Part shown: positions 1 to 12,390 of the stretch, one piece after another
How the letters are laid out: every line of letters begins with the position of its first letter
Position numbering within the stretch: the first letter of the stretch is position 1
Source of the DNA: Rhizomys pruinosus
Taxonomy: Eukaryota; Chordata; Mammalia; Rodentia; Spalacidae
Length of the DNA: 64,000 bases
Assembly: GCA_009823505.1 (NCBI GenBank)
Contig: VZQC01013731.1
Coordinates: 2,603,945 to 2,667,944 of the forward strand
Direction: 5' to 3'
Translations under genes and position numbers: made by a program
The notes under the pieces: model-generated
Databases searched by the model: none
Told to the model about the DNA's origin: nothing
The model's input: only the letters and a program-made list of their open reading frames with translations

Positions 1-120
1 GGCTATGTGGGTTTGGGCACAGCTGCTTGCAAATTGGTTTCACATGAAGGATGCTTGTACTCATAACTTATTACTTATTGTTAAAAAATGAAATAAAAGA
101 ATATATATATATATATATGA
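1..120 (+). repeat. 3' end of an L1-like retroposon, with (AT)n
   Basis: gggtttgggcacagctgctt and catgaaggatgcttgtac match (reversed) the element at 49302-49672. It runs into an A/T tail and an AT dinucleotide run at 101-119. Truncated by the window edge. Confidence 0.6.
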
Positions 121-1996
121 CCCCTACAAATAAGTCAGCCTGACTTCCCAGCACACAGCACTCTGACAACTCTGTCATACTGAAAGCCATTATCTGCAGG
201 CAGCATTGTTATTCATGTTAGTGCCCTGGTGGTAATAAACCACAGAATTAAAGCTTAAAAAAATTTAAATTTCAGACAAACATCAAAGGCTATCATGACG
301 AAAACATGACAAAAAAACACTGTTCATTTTGTCTGAAGCTCAAATTTGCCTGACTACTCTGTAGGTTTATTTACTAAGTCCAGCAACCTCCCTAACAGTG
401 AGAGAAAAACAGCAATTCATCCTTTACAATGAGTTACATATGGAACATCCAAATTGTTACCGAGGCTTCCACGCGGCCTCTAAATTGGAGTTTGTCAGGT
501 CCCTGACTCTTCCCCTGGTTCTTGTTGCCGACTTGACAAAGTCCATGCTGCTCGGCCCTCCAGATGCACCCCAGCCCATCTCCCATGCCCCTGTTCATGT
601 TGCCTATGCCAGTGTCTTCCTGGGACACTCTCTGGCCTTTTGAAACAGGCCATTTCCTCCGCTCAGAAGGCTGTGCCATTCACCCTCCAAGGACCATTTT
701 AGTTGTTGCCCCCACTCCCGGCCCGGAGCCCTTCCCAGGGTCCCAGGGAATTCTAGCTTGTTCCAGTCTGCCTCCACTCTCCCATCGACTCCTTTCCCAC
801 AGTGGCATACCATGGTTTAGGTGTGGTCTTAGTGCATCCCCAAGGACTCATGTGTTAGGACTTCAGTCTCCATGGGACACTGCTGAAGGATGAGAGGACC
901 TTTAAGAGCAAGGCACAGAGAAAAATCACAAGACTAATCTCTCCTCTCCTTGCTAATTCCTGTCCTGCCATGTGACCTCTTGCTCTGCCAGGTGTTCCTG
1001 CCACTGGGCTGTCATTACCATGCAGTGATGCAGACAGAGGACCCTTCAGATCCAGCACCAGGCTATTTGGACTACAGCTTCCTGTCCTGTGAACTAATAA
1101 ACCCAAGTACCCAGTCTCTGGTATTTCTTTATAGTAACAAAAGCCAGATGAGCGAGTGGTACTTCCTTCCCTGAATCACAAGTTGCATGCTTATAACTTT
1201 TTCTCTTTTATTTGATTGTGAACCCTTCTCAGAAGTTCTTCTACTCCGTGTAATATACGTCTTTAGGTCCACATCACTGAGCGCAAACCCTGGCTCAGAG
1301 TATATGCTAGTAAACATGGGCTTGATGAAGAAAACCCATTTCATTCAAATAGCATTTTCCCAGCATATAAGTTATAGTAGATCAAGGCAGTTCACAGCTG
1401 TGGAAAGTCCCCTACACCATCATCTTACTAGCCAAAGGAGACAAGGCAGGCACTGTGGAGGAAAGTCCAAGACAGCACTAAAGTTCTCCCCATGGGCGCA
1501 AGTCTCAGGTAGGCATCTACTGGTGGAGGGGAGGCAATCCCAGACTCTCACCTGAGACCTGACTCCAAGCTGTCTGTCAAGTCCGCAGTCCTGGAGTCAT
1601 CCCGTAGAGACTGGGAAGGAGGGGAGATCAGCCTGAGTCCCCGATTGGAAGTCCCCGGGCTGCAGAGCACAGTCAGAGACATGGGTGAGGAAGCTACCAC
1701 TCACTGCTTGGGGGGGTGGGAACCTGCCCCACCTGGCCCCCACCTTATCCCAGTTCACAGTTACTTTCCCTAAAATCAGAGCTGCTTCTCAACCCAAAAT
1801 TCAAGGAAGCATAGCATTAATTACGTTTCCTAAGAACTGGCTAAACAAGGGATCTCTGTGGGGTGGGGGATGATGTGGATGAAGAGCCAGCCGAGGTAGA
1901 AGATTCCACAGATATTGTTGCTAACACCAGGCCCAATAGCCCAGAGCACCACGGTGGATAGAACGGTTTATGCTCCTGAGAGTCACACAGCCCCAA
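121..1996. other. Unique intergenic sequence, nothing recognised
   Basis: No exon with flanking splice sites and a recognisable protein, no clear SINE. Short open frames on both strands overlap one another and look random. Confidence 0.6.

Positions 1997-2044
<48 letters not shown>
1997..2044. repeat. (CA)n microsatellite
   Basis: About 24 uninterrupted CA units. Confidence 0.95.
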
Positions 2045-2045
<1 letters not shown>

Positions 2046-3798
2046 AGTAGAGTAACCCTTTCTCCCAGCAGGGATTTGCTTCGGGGACTGTATAGATTGA
2101 TAGCTCCCGGTTCCCTACCTGCCACAACCATTCACCCTCGGTGAATTCTTCAGGATAAGTGATTCTTCTCACCTCCCTGACCCCCATCCATTTCCCTAAG
2201 CATTAAGTGTGTCTACAGACAGAAAGCAGAGTCTGCCTTGTAGACACCTACCATTCCTCAGCACCAACATACCTTCTCCAGACCCTTTCTCACCCCAGCT
2301 CATCTGTTTCACAATCAACTGTCAGATATTCTTTGCTTGACCAACTTTAGTGAGACTCCCAAACCTTGTCTGAGGCCCTTCTGTGCAGTTCCTTGAAACA
2401 TCCAGTCTCCATCAGGACCCCCACACACATGACAGCCTTGCTATCTGATTGCCATACATACCCGACACAACTCCTCACCTTCCACCATCCCCCAGGTGGT
2501 ATCTGCTCATCTAGGCCTAGTTTCAGCTGGAACCCTATTTGATCAGTTTCTCCAGAATCTTCCTTACTTGTTTTAGTCATTTCTCATTCACGGACCTTGA
2601 TTGTGCTTCTTGGTTATAGACGCCAATTGCCCATGTAGTACTGGGAGTCCAGCCCAATCTCCCTCCTTTGTTGCAAAAATCCCATTGCCATCCATGGTCT
2701 TTGAATAAAGTTCTATTTAGCTATCACCTAGCATGTTGCACTGGGCAATTATTTAACATTAAGACCCTTCTACCAGCTCTAGGAGTCATTTATAGCATCC
2801 CTACGTGATACCTCACCTCAACTATAAGTTTCACCTATAATCATACTCCACATTCCCCTCTGGATGCTTTTGCAAACTCTTTCAGTGACGATATGAACCT
2901 TGGTGAGGATACCTCACCGTGGTCACCTGTGTGAACTTGGGCAAATTAGATCAACTTTGAGACTACTGACCCATCCCAACAAGACAGCCTGGCACTAGGT
3001 ATACCATCAGCATGAATTTCTTTTCATTTCCTCTAAGCAAGTCACCTGGCTGCTTTTTGTTTTTCTCATTTCCTGACTCAGGGTCTGTGGGGGAACAAGG
3101 ATTAGTGGAGTCGGGAGAGGTAAGTTAAGCACAGCATTTTACAGCCACTGAATATGTATCAACAAGAAGCCTCCGATATTAAAACAGTCTACCATGAGAA
3201 GCAGAGAGGCAGAAGGCCTAGGATTCAGCTTCCTTTAATAACTCGCTCCCTCCACACTTCCTCTCCCTGACCCCTTCCTCACTCAACTATGCCCAGAGGG
3301 TGGGAGATAGAGATACCAGCATTATTCGAGGAGGGCAATGACAAATTAAAAAATGTCTCTGTTCATTCAATACTATTGAACCGAAGCTGGACAGTGAGTA
3401 TTCAGGGATGACATGAAGGGATCCTGACTTCTTGGTTGTCTATCTAGTGGCTTTGTATAAAGGTAAGAATTCTATAAGAGGCAGAAAAGTATGGGTATAA
3501 GCATGAAGCATCACAATAGAATGTCAAAGAAAATGGATAGAAGATGTGCTGGTAGAGGTGAGTCCAAAGTACCACATGACCCAGAGAACAGACGGAGGAG
3601 GAGGAGATGTGATGAGGTTTCCAGTGGTAGGATCTGGAGCTTATGGGGTGGGTGGCTACTCACCAAGCGGCTGAGGTGAATTAGGCAAACTCAAGGAGCA
3701 CATCTGGGCTGAGCTGCTTTCTTGGAAGTGATTATGAGATTAAAGCTTCATTGAAGAGAACTGGGAAGACTCCAGAGAGGGCTGTGGTAGAGCAGGGG
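2045..3798. other. Unique intergenic sequence, nothing recognised
   Basis: Palindrome 1 begins at 2845. No gene or named repeat could be supported here. Confidence 0.55.
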
Positions 3799-4012
3799 GT
3801 GCTGGAGGGATTGCTCAGTGGTCCTCTTGCAGAGGACCCGGGCTCAAATCCCAGGACCCACATCGAGGCTAACGACCATCCCAACTCCAGTTCCAGGGGA
3901 TCCAATGCCCTCTTCTGACCTCCATGGGCATTGCATGATACCGGTACACAATACACGTGTAGGCAATACATTAATATACATAAAATAATTAAAATAATTC
4001 TTTTAAAAACAA
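3799..4012 (+). repeat. B2 SINE
   Basis: Degenerate head (gctggagggattgctcagtgg), then gcagaggacccgggctcaaa, ccagttccagggg and an AT-rich tail (cataaaataattaaaataat). Noisy duplicate at about 19620-19810. Confidence 0.8.
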
Positions 4013-4017
4013 TGTAT

Positions 4018-4166
4018 AGTCAGGGGTGGTGGTGCACACCTTTAATCCCAGCACTCAGGAGGCAGAGGCAGGTGGATCTCTATGAGTTCCAGGCCAGCCT
4101 GGTCTACATAGTGAGTTCCAGGCCAGCTGAGGCTACAGGGAGACCCTGTCTTTAAAAGACAAAAAA
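4018..4166 (+). repeat. B1 SINE
   Basis: gtggtggtgcacacctttaa, gcactcaggaggcagaggca, gttccaggccagc and agaccctgtct, ending in an A-rich tail. Noisy duplicate at about 19450-19595. Confidence 0.9.
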
Positions 4167-4384
4167 ATGTATATAGAATATAAGTTCAGATGATGAATAT
4201 ACCTAAGATAAGGGCTCAAACATGGAGCACATCAGCATATGGATTCAGAACAGGAATACACAAGGATGATGTGGGTTCAGTCATGTTAAGAGATATAAAA
4301 ACTGTTCCTCCATATGAGATAGGCCAGTTTTATCTTCTTACTGTCAAACAAATCAGAAGAGAAGAAAGAGCATAGATATTTGTG

Positions 4385-4425
<41 letters not shown>

Positions 4426-4893
4426 GTCCTATATCCATTCAGAGCTCTGTGTATATTAAAGTTTGTGGGTTGAAGATGAGCAACTCCTCTCCCAAATAAT
4501 GTAATGTGGAGAGGAGTCCAGCAGTGTCCAGGGATACTTCTGCAGCTAGGAGATCCTGGAGTCCCTAAAATGAAGGCCCAAAAAGTTGGGGCCAAGAAGA
4601 AATTGGGGGTCATTCACCATGGGTTCTAAGGCTAAGATAGGAAGCCATTTATTGAATACCTTCCATGTAGCCTGTGACTGAAACAGGTATTTTTTAATAT
4701 CACTTGTTCACACAATATCCCCATGATATATGCACGACTCCCTTTTACAAATGGGAATATTGAAGTTCAGAGACTGAAGTGTCAGAATTGGTGTTCACAC
4801 CTCCTCTAAAAGCCCAGGTCCCCTCTCTACCTTAGGTGCTCCCAAGGATGGCAATGTTGACATTACTGGCTGGCTGTTTCTTTGTGGTAGGGA
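4167..4893. repeat. (CA)n at 4385-4422 within unique sequence
   Basis: The stretch holds a CA microsatellite; the rest shows no gene or named repeat. The MER5-type DNA transposon remnant begins near its end (about 4840). Confidence 0.6.
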
Positions 4894-4907
4894 CCTTCAG
4901 TGAATTA

Positions 4908-5294
4908 TTATTTTTTTATTTTTTATTATTTTTTGTTTATTTTTAAGGGATTCTACAATATAATAACACAGTTGTTTACAGATAACATTGATGTTACTCA
5001 GTTTGCCATACAGTTAGGTAATTGGTGCATTTTGCAAGTATCTATGTCCAAATTTTGAACAACCCAAGGTTTCCATAGTCCAGTTGGAGAAGCTTGTATG
5101 CACAGGCATGTTGATCAATTAGGAGTCCAGACTATATTCCTGTAGTCTCATGATTCACCCCTATCTCTCCGCAGCCCTTACATTCTACCACACCTCCTCT
5201 TCCGCAATTTGTTCCCTGGGCTTTGGGAAAGGGGCACAAGTGGGTGAGAAGAAAACAGTCTACTTTCTTTGGAGTTGTCATTTTGGACTCTAGT
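4908..5294 (-). mobile_element. 5'-truncated L1-like retroposon inserted in a MER5-type element
   Basis: T-rich left end (antisense poly-A) and a body sharing 'tgatcaa...gtccag', 'cttgtatgcacaggc' with the element at 49302-49672. It is bounded by identical 14-bp target duplications ccttcagtgaatta at 4894-4907 and 5295-5308, proving one retrotransposition event. Confidence 0.8.
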
Positions 5295-5308
5295 CCTTCA
5301 GTGAATTA

Positions 5309-5455
5309 TAAGGTGTAGCAAGATCCCTGACCTCTACCCACCAGTATCTGTCCCTACCTTGGGACAATCATAACTGTCTCCAGATATTAATTGCAGCATG
5401 TCCACTGGGGGAGGGGGGAAGGTGGGCAAAATGCCCCCAATTGAAAAACACTGTT
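5309..5455 (-). mobile_element. MER5A-type hAT DNA transposon remnant
   Basis: In reverse complement it reads 'gggggcattttgcccacc', 'atctggagacagttatga' and 'acagatactggtgggtagag', matching the MER5A text I know. Its other part lies left of the retroposon at about 4840-4893. Confidence 0.75.
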
Positions 5456-5456
5456 C

Positions 5457-5622
5457 TTAGCCAGGCGTGGTGGTGCACGCCTTTAATCCTAGCACTCGGG
5501 AGGCAGAGGCAGGTGGATCTTTGTGAGTTCAAGGCCAGCCTGGTCTACAGAGTGAGTTCCAGGACAGTTGGAGCTACAAGGAGACCCTGTCTCGAAAAGA
5601 ACAACAACAAAAAAAAAAAACA
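5457..5622 (+). repeat. B1 SINE
   Basis: agccaggcgtggtggtgcac ... gagaccctgtctcgaaaaga plus A tail. Confidence 0.92.
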
Positions 5623-7489
5623 CTGTTCTTTACCATGTCATGTCCCAAAGGCATTTGTGATTCCACACTTGAAGACTGACCTTACCTGCCTTCCTCTTAT
5701 CTGTGAAACCATCCTCCCATGAGTCTGCACAATGCATGAATCAGGCTCGACAGCATCCACAGGGGCCTGGTGGCCTTGACCACTCCATAGTCACCTATGG
5801 AACTGCTTTTATTGTCCTTTGTGGTATTCAAAGTAAAGCTACCTTTGTCTTACCCAAGCCCTGCTGAGGTCCAGTGTTAAGAACACCTGACCCAAACATC
5901 ATCAGGGTTCGTTTAACCCCTCCCTCAATTCATGAGACTCTTTTCACTCACTTGACACAATCACTCTTCAGTCCTGTCTGGGTGCCAGACACTATGGTAG
6001 GGACTGGGGTTCAGAGCAGACTTTAGTGCATGAATGAGGATCAGGGAACAAACAACACACCACAGAGCAGGAGTGTGTAAGGACAGCCTCGTCCAGCGCA
6101 CTTCGGAGCATGGGAAACAGATGGCCTGTGGCTGTAAGACTGGAGAGGACATGGAGAGGGCTGTAGGGGACAGAAGGCAATGGAGTCCCCATGTAGGTAT
6201 AGGTGGGGGTGTTTAGAGGGCACAAAGGTCCAAGTGCATTTATGGGGAAGAGGGCCTAGTATGTATTGCACGTCCTGGGTATGTGTTACTGTGAAAATAG
6301 TATGTAGGCTATACATGCATGGTGTGTCTTCAAGGATACATCTGTGTGAAGAATCTATGTTTGTGCCACATCTAAATGTGTGTCTGCATAGGCAAGATAT
6401 ACAGATATACAGAATATCTGTGTATATGTGTATGTTTACACAGGCTCGGCAAGCCAGAAGGCCTCCCAGAAGCCAGCTCTGTGTCAGGATCTGGCAGAAT
6501 TAGAAGCAGTTCAGTGGGTGGGGAAAGAGGATGAGCCTTCCGAGACAGAATGAGATGGAGCAGGCAAAGGCAGAGAGCTGTGACTGGGAGTGGCATGGCA
6601 TGGGTACGATGGCCTCGGGCAGAGGGGACAAGATAAAAGCAGAGGGCTCCATTTGGAGACTTGCTGGTAAGTCTCGTTCTAGCTTGGCTTCTTATAGGAT
6701 CTGAGGCAGGCACACCAGCTATTCAGAGATTTGGTGGGGACACACCTCAGGGGAGGCCCAGGAAGTCTAGTTAAACTCTGCCATGATCCTACCTGAACCA
6801 GCTGCACAGATATTTACAAAGTGAATGGCACTGGGCATCAAAACTGTCTGTTCCCAAGCTGTGCTTGGAATTACATCCAGGAGCCTCTGGCAAAAATGAG
6901 CTTCCTGTTCATTTCTCTAACCTCCTAGGACTTATCTTCTTTGGGTACCTCAGCTCTGTGAAAGCTGAGCCCCTCTGTAGAAACACTCTCTAGTGTCTTT
7001 CACCCACCCACATTCCCTCCACCCTCCTTACCCTAAGCCAGGTGTTTCTATCCTCTCCACCAGAACAGAAGTTTCTGAACATCCCTACAAGGATGCTCCC
7101 TGCCACCAAGGTTTCTTCTTCTTCTTCCAGCTCCCCCTGGGCAGAGCTCCCTAGCAGAGGGGCTCTCTCTTCAGCCTTGCTAACTATACTCAAGCCAAAG
7201 AAGCACCCCAGGGCTGATAGTTCAGTGTGGTGGCCAAAAGCTGGGAGGAGACTGAGCCTTATCAGGTGTGGCCTGTATCCTCAGACAAGGACGTTTCCTC
7301 TTTAGTCTTCTATTTTTAAGATTTGTTCAACACAATGTGTGTTGAATAGGTTGAATATTCTTGATTTGAAATGCTTGGTCCTACAGTGCTTCAAATTTCA
7401 TGGTTTTTTTCTTCAGATTTTAGAATCTTTATATATACACAATGAGATATCTTAAGTATGGGTCCCAACTCTAACCAACATAGTCATTT
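5623..7489. other. Unique intergenic sequence
   Basis: Contains an open frame (6180-6503) that is a chance opening; its reverse-strand counterparts are equally open. No splice-bounded coding exon was recognised. Confidence 0.55.
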
Positions 7490-7716
7490 ATTTTTTTTTT
7501 AATTTTATATATTTTTATGTTTATGAATGTACTGTCTGCATGTAGGTTTGTGTACCCATGTCGTCCAATGCCTCAGAGGTCAGAAGAGGGTGTCGGATTC
7601 CCCTGGAACTGGAGTTAAAGACGGTTCTCAGCCGCCATGTGGGTGCTGGGGATTGAAGCCGGGCCCTCTGCAAGAGCAGTCGGCGCTCTTAACCACTAGG
7701 CCATCTCTCCAGCCCA
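7490..7716 (-). repeat. B2 SINE
   Basis: Antisense B2: T-rich start, gtactgtctgcatgtaggtt, ctggaactggagttaaagac, ending cactaggccatctctccagcc. Noisy duplicate at about 15865-16090. Confidence 0.93.
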
Positions 7717-8958
7717 ACATAGTCATTTATATTTCAGACATACTTTACATGCAAAAGCTGAAGGTCATTTTATAACAATGTTTTTAGTGCACCTGTTTTG
7801 GCTGTGACCCATCACATAAACTCAGTTGTAGAATTTTCTACATATGGTGTCATGTCAGCACTCAAAGGTGTTTTGTAACATTTCAGATTTCAGAGTTTTG
7901 GATTGTGAATACTCAACTATACCTACATCAGGCACTGGCACACAAGGGAACAAAACAGATCCAGACACCTGCTATGCAGAGCATGCTTCTAGAAGGAGAA
8001 GAAAGAGGAATATACAATAAGCATAATAAAAACTCAGTTATGGATAGTAGAAAGAGATAAGATGGGAACAAAGCAAATATCAGGGGGGGTGGGCATGGCT
8101 GGTGTGGAGGATGTTGGACTGTAGTGTGGTTGTTGGAGTAGAAGCAATTGGAAAGAAAATGATGCTGTTCAGACAAGACACACTGTGGCTAGACAGGCAG
8201 TGATGTCTGTCTGGTCCTCTGTGAGCAGCTTTGTCTGGGACTGTAAGGTCCAAGGAGTATAGAATGGCCCCATCATTCTGCTCAGGCAGCCAGCCTGGAT
8301 TGATCTCTTAGGGACACACCCTGGATCCCTTGGGGCCCACTCTGCCCACTGGAACCTGTCTATTATCTTCAGCCACCTTGCAGCCCCCTGCCCCGATGTC
8401 TACTGTCACAGTCATTTCCCTGAACTACCCACCAAGAGCAGTCCACCTCAGAGACCAGGTGCCCATCCTGAGGCAGCTCACTGTCCATGGATCAGCAAGT
8501 GCAGGTGATTCTCATTCTTCGAACCAGTGTCCCCATCCAACAGCATCAGCAAATCCAACAATGCTGAAGACAGCAGTTAGTCCCAGGGGTTTGCTCAGGA
8601 TCTCAACTTTAGCCTGATGTGTGGGACTGAACGTCTGACCCGCATCTTCCCCACATGTTGAAGCCTAATTCTAAGGTGATGCTATTAGGAGACAGGGTCA
8701 TGTGAAAAGGTTAGATTTTGATGACGGGTGAGAATGAGGCATCCGATGGGATTCCTGCTGCTATCAGAAGATGAAGAGAGACAAGTGTGTTCACTTTCCA
8801 CCCCAACATGAGGACACAGAAGGAGGAGGGCATGTATTCACAAACAAGAAAGGCCTTTACCAGGAATCAAATCACCTAACACCTTAATCTAGGACTTGCT
8901 GGAATCCAGGAGTATATCTGTTAATTAGCCCATCCAGTTTTTGTTATAGCAGCTCAAG
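7717..8958. other. Unique intergenic sequence up to the MaLR
   Basis: No exon or named repeat supported. The stretch is duplicated at 14597-15865. Confidence 0.5.
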
Positions 8959-8963
8959 CTGAC

Positions 8964-9321
8964 TGTGGTGGTTTGAATGAGTGTCCCCCACAGGCTTTAA
9001 GTATTTAGACATTTGTCTCCAGTTGGTGGCACTGTTTTTGGAGGTCTTAGAAGGGGTGGCCATGCTAGAGGAAATACATTATTGGGGGCAGGCTGAGTGA
9101 GTTTAACAAGCCTCGTGGTCTCCAGTTGCCCTCTCTCTGCTTCCTGTGCTCTTTGTGAGATGTGACCCTCGGTTTGCTGCTCCAGATCCAGCCGCCATGC
9201 CTCCCGCCACAATGGACTCTAATTCCCTGGAACCGTCAATCATAAGCTCAAATAAACTCTTCCTTTTATAAGTTCCTTGGTCATGGTGTTTTATCACAGC
9301 AACAGAAAAGTGACTAATACA
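8964..9321 (+). mobile_element. MaLR (ERVL-type, MT-like) 5' LTR
   Basis: Starts TGTGGTGGTTTGAATGA and ends CTAATACA, with the internal polyadenylation region AATAAACTCTTCC and the typical 'cagttggtggcactgttt' body. It is the 5' LTR of a complete non-autonomous MaLR element whose second LTR sits inverted at 12543-12898 because of the patch error. The bases before it (CTGAC, 8959-8963) are the 5-bp target duplication. Confidence 0.85.
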
Positions 9322-9789
9322 GTAATTTGGTACCAGAGAGTGGGCTGTTGGCTGTGAAGAACCTGACCATGTGGATGTTTGGAGAAATGTGGAAGACTTT
9401 GGAACTTTGGGCTAGAAAAGCTGTTGACTACTGTAAGCAGAGCTTAACAGGCCATTCTAGTAGAAGCCTGGAAGAAAGCATTGCTGCAAAAAATGTAGTT
9501 CCAGAGGAAAATAAAGACTTAGGCAGCAACTGGGATATTTTGATAAAGAGTCTGGCAGCAGTTTGCCCACAGCCCAAATGCTTGCCTGATGCTAAGTTGA
9601 AAAGCAATGGACTAATGTCTTTGGCAGAGGATATTTCAAGACAGCCTAATGTAGAAATGGTGGCGTGGCTTTTAATGGTGAATATTATACAGATCTACAG
9701 TGAAAAAGAGCAAATGGGGCAGAAGGAAATGCAGAATGTACAGTTTGGATCTGAAAAGTACACTAGGAAGATTAAAGGTGTGGCCAAGG
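9322..9789 (+). mobile_element. MaLR internal region, 5' part
   Basis: Begins directly after the LTR with taatttggtaccagagagtg and continues with the usual MaLR internal text (gtggaagactttggaacttt). A 157-codon open frame starting at 9327 runs through it to 9800, across the junction. It resembles no protein domain I know and is a leftover of the element. It breaks off at 9789; the continuation is the reverse complement of 13767-12899. Confidence 0.8.
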
Positions 9790-10862
9790 GAGCTGAATAA
9801 AGATGGCAGTGCATGTATCTCTGTGGTGGGGTGAGCTCTTGAGGGTACATTGCCAGAAATGGTATGGCTGGGCGGGTGGAAGTTCATTCCAGTCTCTTCA
9901 AGGATTCTCCACACACGCTTTCCATAGTGTGCTGACGAAGCTTACATTCCCACCAGTGGGATGAGTGTTCCCCTTCCCCAAAACACCCTCTCCAGCACTT
10001 GGTATCATTTGTTTTTATTGAATCCTACAGTCTTATTGGAGTAAGATGATATCTTAAAGGGTTTTGACTTGGCTTGTCCTTAATGATTAGTGATGTTGAA
10101 CAGTTTCTTGAGGTGTTTTCTCAGACATCTCTAATTCTCCATTGTGAAGTCTCTGTTCGTCTTTAGCTCCTCTTTTGAGTGGTCCGTTTGTTTTCTTTTT
10201 TCTTTGTTTTTTTTGAGTAGTTTATATTATTCTGGAAATCAATGTTTTGTCAAGATGTTTCTTGCAGTGAAGGTTTCCTTCTTCCACTCTGTGGGATTTC
10301 TCTTCACTTCCTTGAGTGTTTCTTTTGAATGTACAGAAGCTTTTATGTTTAATGAGGTCCATTTGTCAATTGTCGACCTTTTTACAGTTCTATGCGCAGC
10401 TGCTTTGATTTAGGAAGTCTGTCCTAGCAGCCTATGTCTTGTAGTCTGCGAGCCAACTTTTCTCTTATCATGCCTTCAGAAGTTGGGGGTTTCACGCCGT
10501 TTGAGGTCTTTGCCATCTGGATTCACTTTTGTACAAAGGGGCAGAAGAGGGTAGGGTGTTTAATCTTATTCTTACCAAAAGTGGTGATCCAGTTTTTGCC
10601 AACACCAACTTGCTGAAGATGCTGTCTTTTTCTTCCATTTGGCTTCTTGGCCCCCTTGTAAATATGAGGATGGCTGAAATTGTATGTGCTCAAGTTTGGA
10701 TCTTCGTTTTTGTTCCATTGGTCAATCAGGTCTGTTTTTGTGCAGTACCAGGCTGTTTTATGACTAAGCCCTGTAGTATAGTTTGAAGTCTGGTATAGAG
10801 ATCCCCCTGTGTAGCTCTTTTCACTCAGGGTTGTTTGGGCTATTGGGGTCTTTTTGTTTTTC
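9790..10862 (-). mobile_element. L1 ORF2 3' region (antisense, continues at 20785)
   Basis: Antisense rodent L1 with many frame breaks. In its own direction it passes through the region of 'atttccagaataatataaac', 'gatatcatcttactcc', 'ggaatgtaagcttcgtcagc' and ends '...ctttattcagctcc' at 9790. The canonical L1 text continues '...cttcacaatagcaagg', which is exactly where 20785 begins. It is 5'-truncated at about 10862. Confidence 0.85.
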
Positions 10863-11507
10863 CGTGGTTAATTTTTAAAAAGAAAACATTTACTTAATGA
10901 TTTCTGTGTGTGTGTGTGAACACACAGACACAGTATCTATTGTGTAGATTATAGAAGCTCATTAACTAATAAGACCATCTCATCTTTCCATGTCTTCTTT
11001 AAGCTTCTCATAGCTAGGAAGCAATGTCATCAAGTACCTAGATAGATTCGGGGATGAGTATTGACTTGGGGTCAGAGGACCTCGGCTCCCAACACAACTC
11101 TAGTTTTCTAGGTTTTTGTTTTCCTTCTCTAGAAATGGATCTCTAGTACATAGTCTATTGGTTTTATAGGAATATTGTGCAGATCTAAGGGCTGGTGTAC
11201 CTTGAAACATTTCCATCCAGTCACTAGATGCACTGGACAGTGGTTGTTTCTACACACCTTGCATGTGTTGCTCATTCTTGGAATATCTGTATTTGAAATT
11301 TCTTGAGTGCAACCCTTTCCTCTTAAGGCTGATATGTACAGGACTGATTCCTATGCCAATTTCAAGGACAGATCTTGGGCAGTATAAGCTAAACAGTGCA
11401 TCCACTCCATTTTGGTTCTAATTCTCTTGGGTAGAAAGCAGAAGTTTGTTCACTATTGAGATTAGACCATTCTCTTCTTTCTTTTTAATTTCCCCCAAAA
11501 AAGTCTT

Positions 11508-11748
11508 GGGGCTGGAGAGATGGCTCAGCAGTTAGGAGCATTGATTGCTCTTACAGAGGACCTGGGTTCAATTCCCACATTGTAGCTAACAACCATCCCT
11601 AACTCCAAACCCAGGGGATCTGACGCCCGCTTCTGCCCTCTGTGGGCATTGCACTACATAGGTGCACTTATGTGGTGCAGGCAATACACTCACACACATA
11701 AAATTATAAGTAATAAATAAAATATTTTTAATAAATAAAATATTAAAA
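11508..11748 (+). repeat. B2 SINE
   Basis: Starts ggggctggagagatggctca, the tRNA-like head with A box, then ggttcaattccc (B box) and an A/T-rich tail to about 11748. Plus as written here; inverted if the patch is flipped. Confidence 0.8.
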
Positions 11749-11924
11749 ATAAGTCTTACCAAAAGCTCATATAAGACAGGTAAACATGGTGCTAGTTTCC
11801 ATTGAAGTGGAGTATAGGGGAGCCTATATATCTCCCAGACATCCCCTTTAGACATCCTCATAGATCTTTAGGACTCTGAAAGCCACTGCCTGAGTTAATC
11901 TTAAGAAGCTGACCTATGTCAGTA

Positions 11925-12055
11925 AGATAGCCAGCTCAGTAGGTGAAGAGACTTGCAACCAAGCTCGATGACTTGAGTTCAATTCCCACAACTCACATGG
12001 TAGAAGGAGAACTGACTCCCACGAGTTGTGCTCTGACTTCCATATGTGTGCCATG

Positions 12056-12096
<41 letters not shown>
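11925..12096 (+). repeat. B2/B3-like SINE with (CA)n tail
   Basis: tRNA-like head (gccagctcagtaggtgaaga), B-box-like gagttcaattcccacaac, then a pure CA tract at about 12056-12093. Confidence 0.6.
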
Positions 12097-12098
<2 letters not shown>

Positions 12099-12132
12099 AA
12101 GAAATCATTAAGTAAATGTTTTCTTTTTAAAA

Positions 12133-12390
12133 AAATCAACCAACCAAAATGAAAATTTGGGTTAGAGGATGGTTCAGTGCTTAAGAGTACTAGCTGTCTT
12201 GCAGACAATTCCATTCATTCCAGCACCCACAAAGTGACTAACAATGTCCTAATTCCAGCTAGAGGATCTGATGCCCTCTTCTGGCCTTTGTGGACATTGC
12301 ATTCACATGTATGCACTCACATCCAGGTAAGACACCATACACATAAACACCAAAAAAGTTAATAAATAAAAACTTAAAAATAAAAAGAAG
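12133..12390 (+). repeat. B2-like SINE with unique flank, second copy of 21312-21550
   Basis: The flank aaccaaccaaaatgaaaatt plus a B2-like SINE (ggttcagtgcttaagagtac ... cacccacaaagtgactaac) is repeated at 21312-21550. Here it is noisier and is preceded by (CA)n and agaaatcattaagtaaatg instead of by the L1. See the finding on the filled and empty L1 site. Confidence 0.65.

Larger units (their letters stand above)
2845..9789 (+). repeat. Left arm of palindrome 1 (clean copy)
   Basis: Matched in reverse complement to 13768-20783 along its whole length, for example 3491-3679 with 19926-20114, 6034-6216 with 17363-17545 and 8964-9321 with 14244-14596. This copy has intact microsatellites and SINE tails, while the other has scattered indels, so I take this as the genuine genomic sequence. 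Confidence 0.9.

Noticed and set aside
1997..2044. CRISPR-like or satellite array
   Set aside because: It is a simple (CA)n microsatellite; no spaced direct repeats were found anywhere in the window.
9327..9800. 157-codon open frame as a host gene
   Set aside because: It starts just inside a MaLR LTR, consists of MaLR internal sequence, and its end runs across the misassembly junction.
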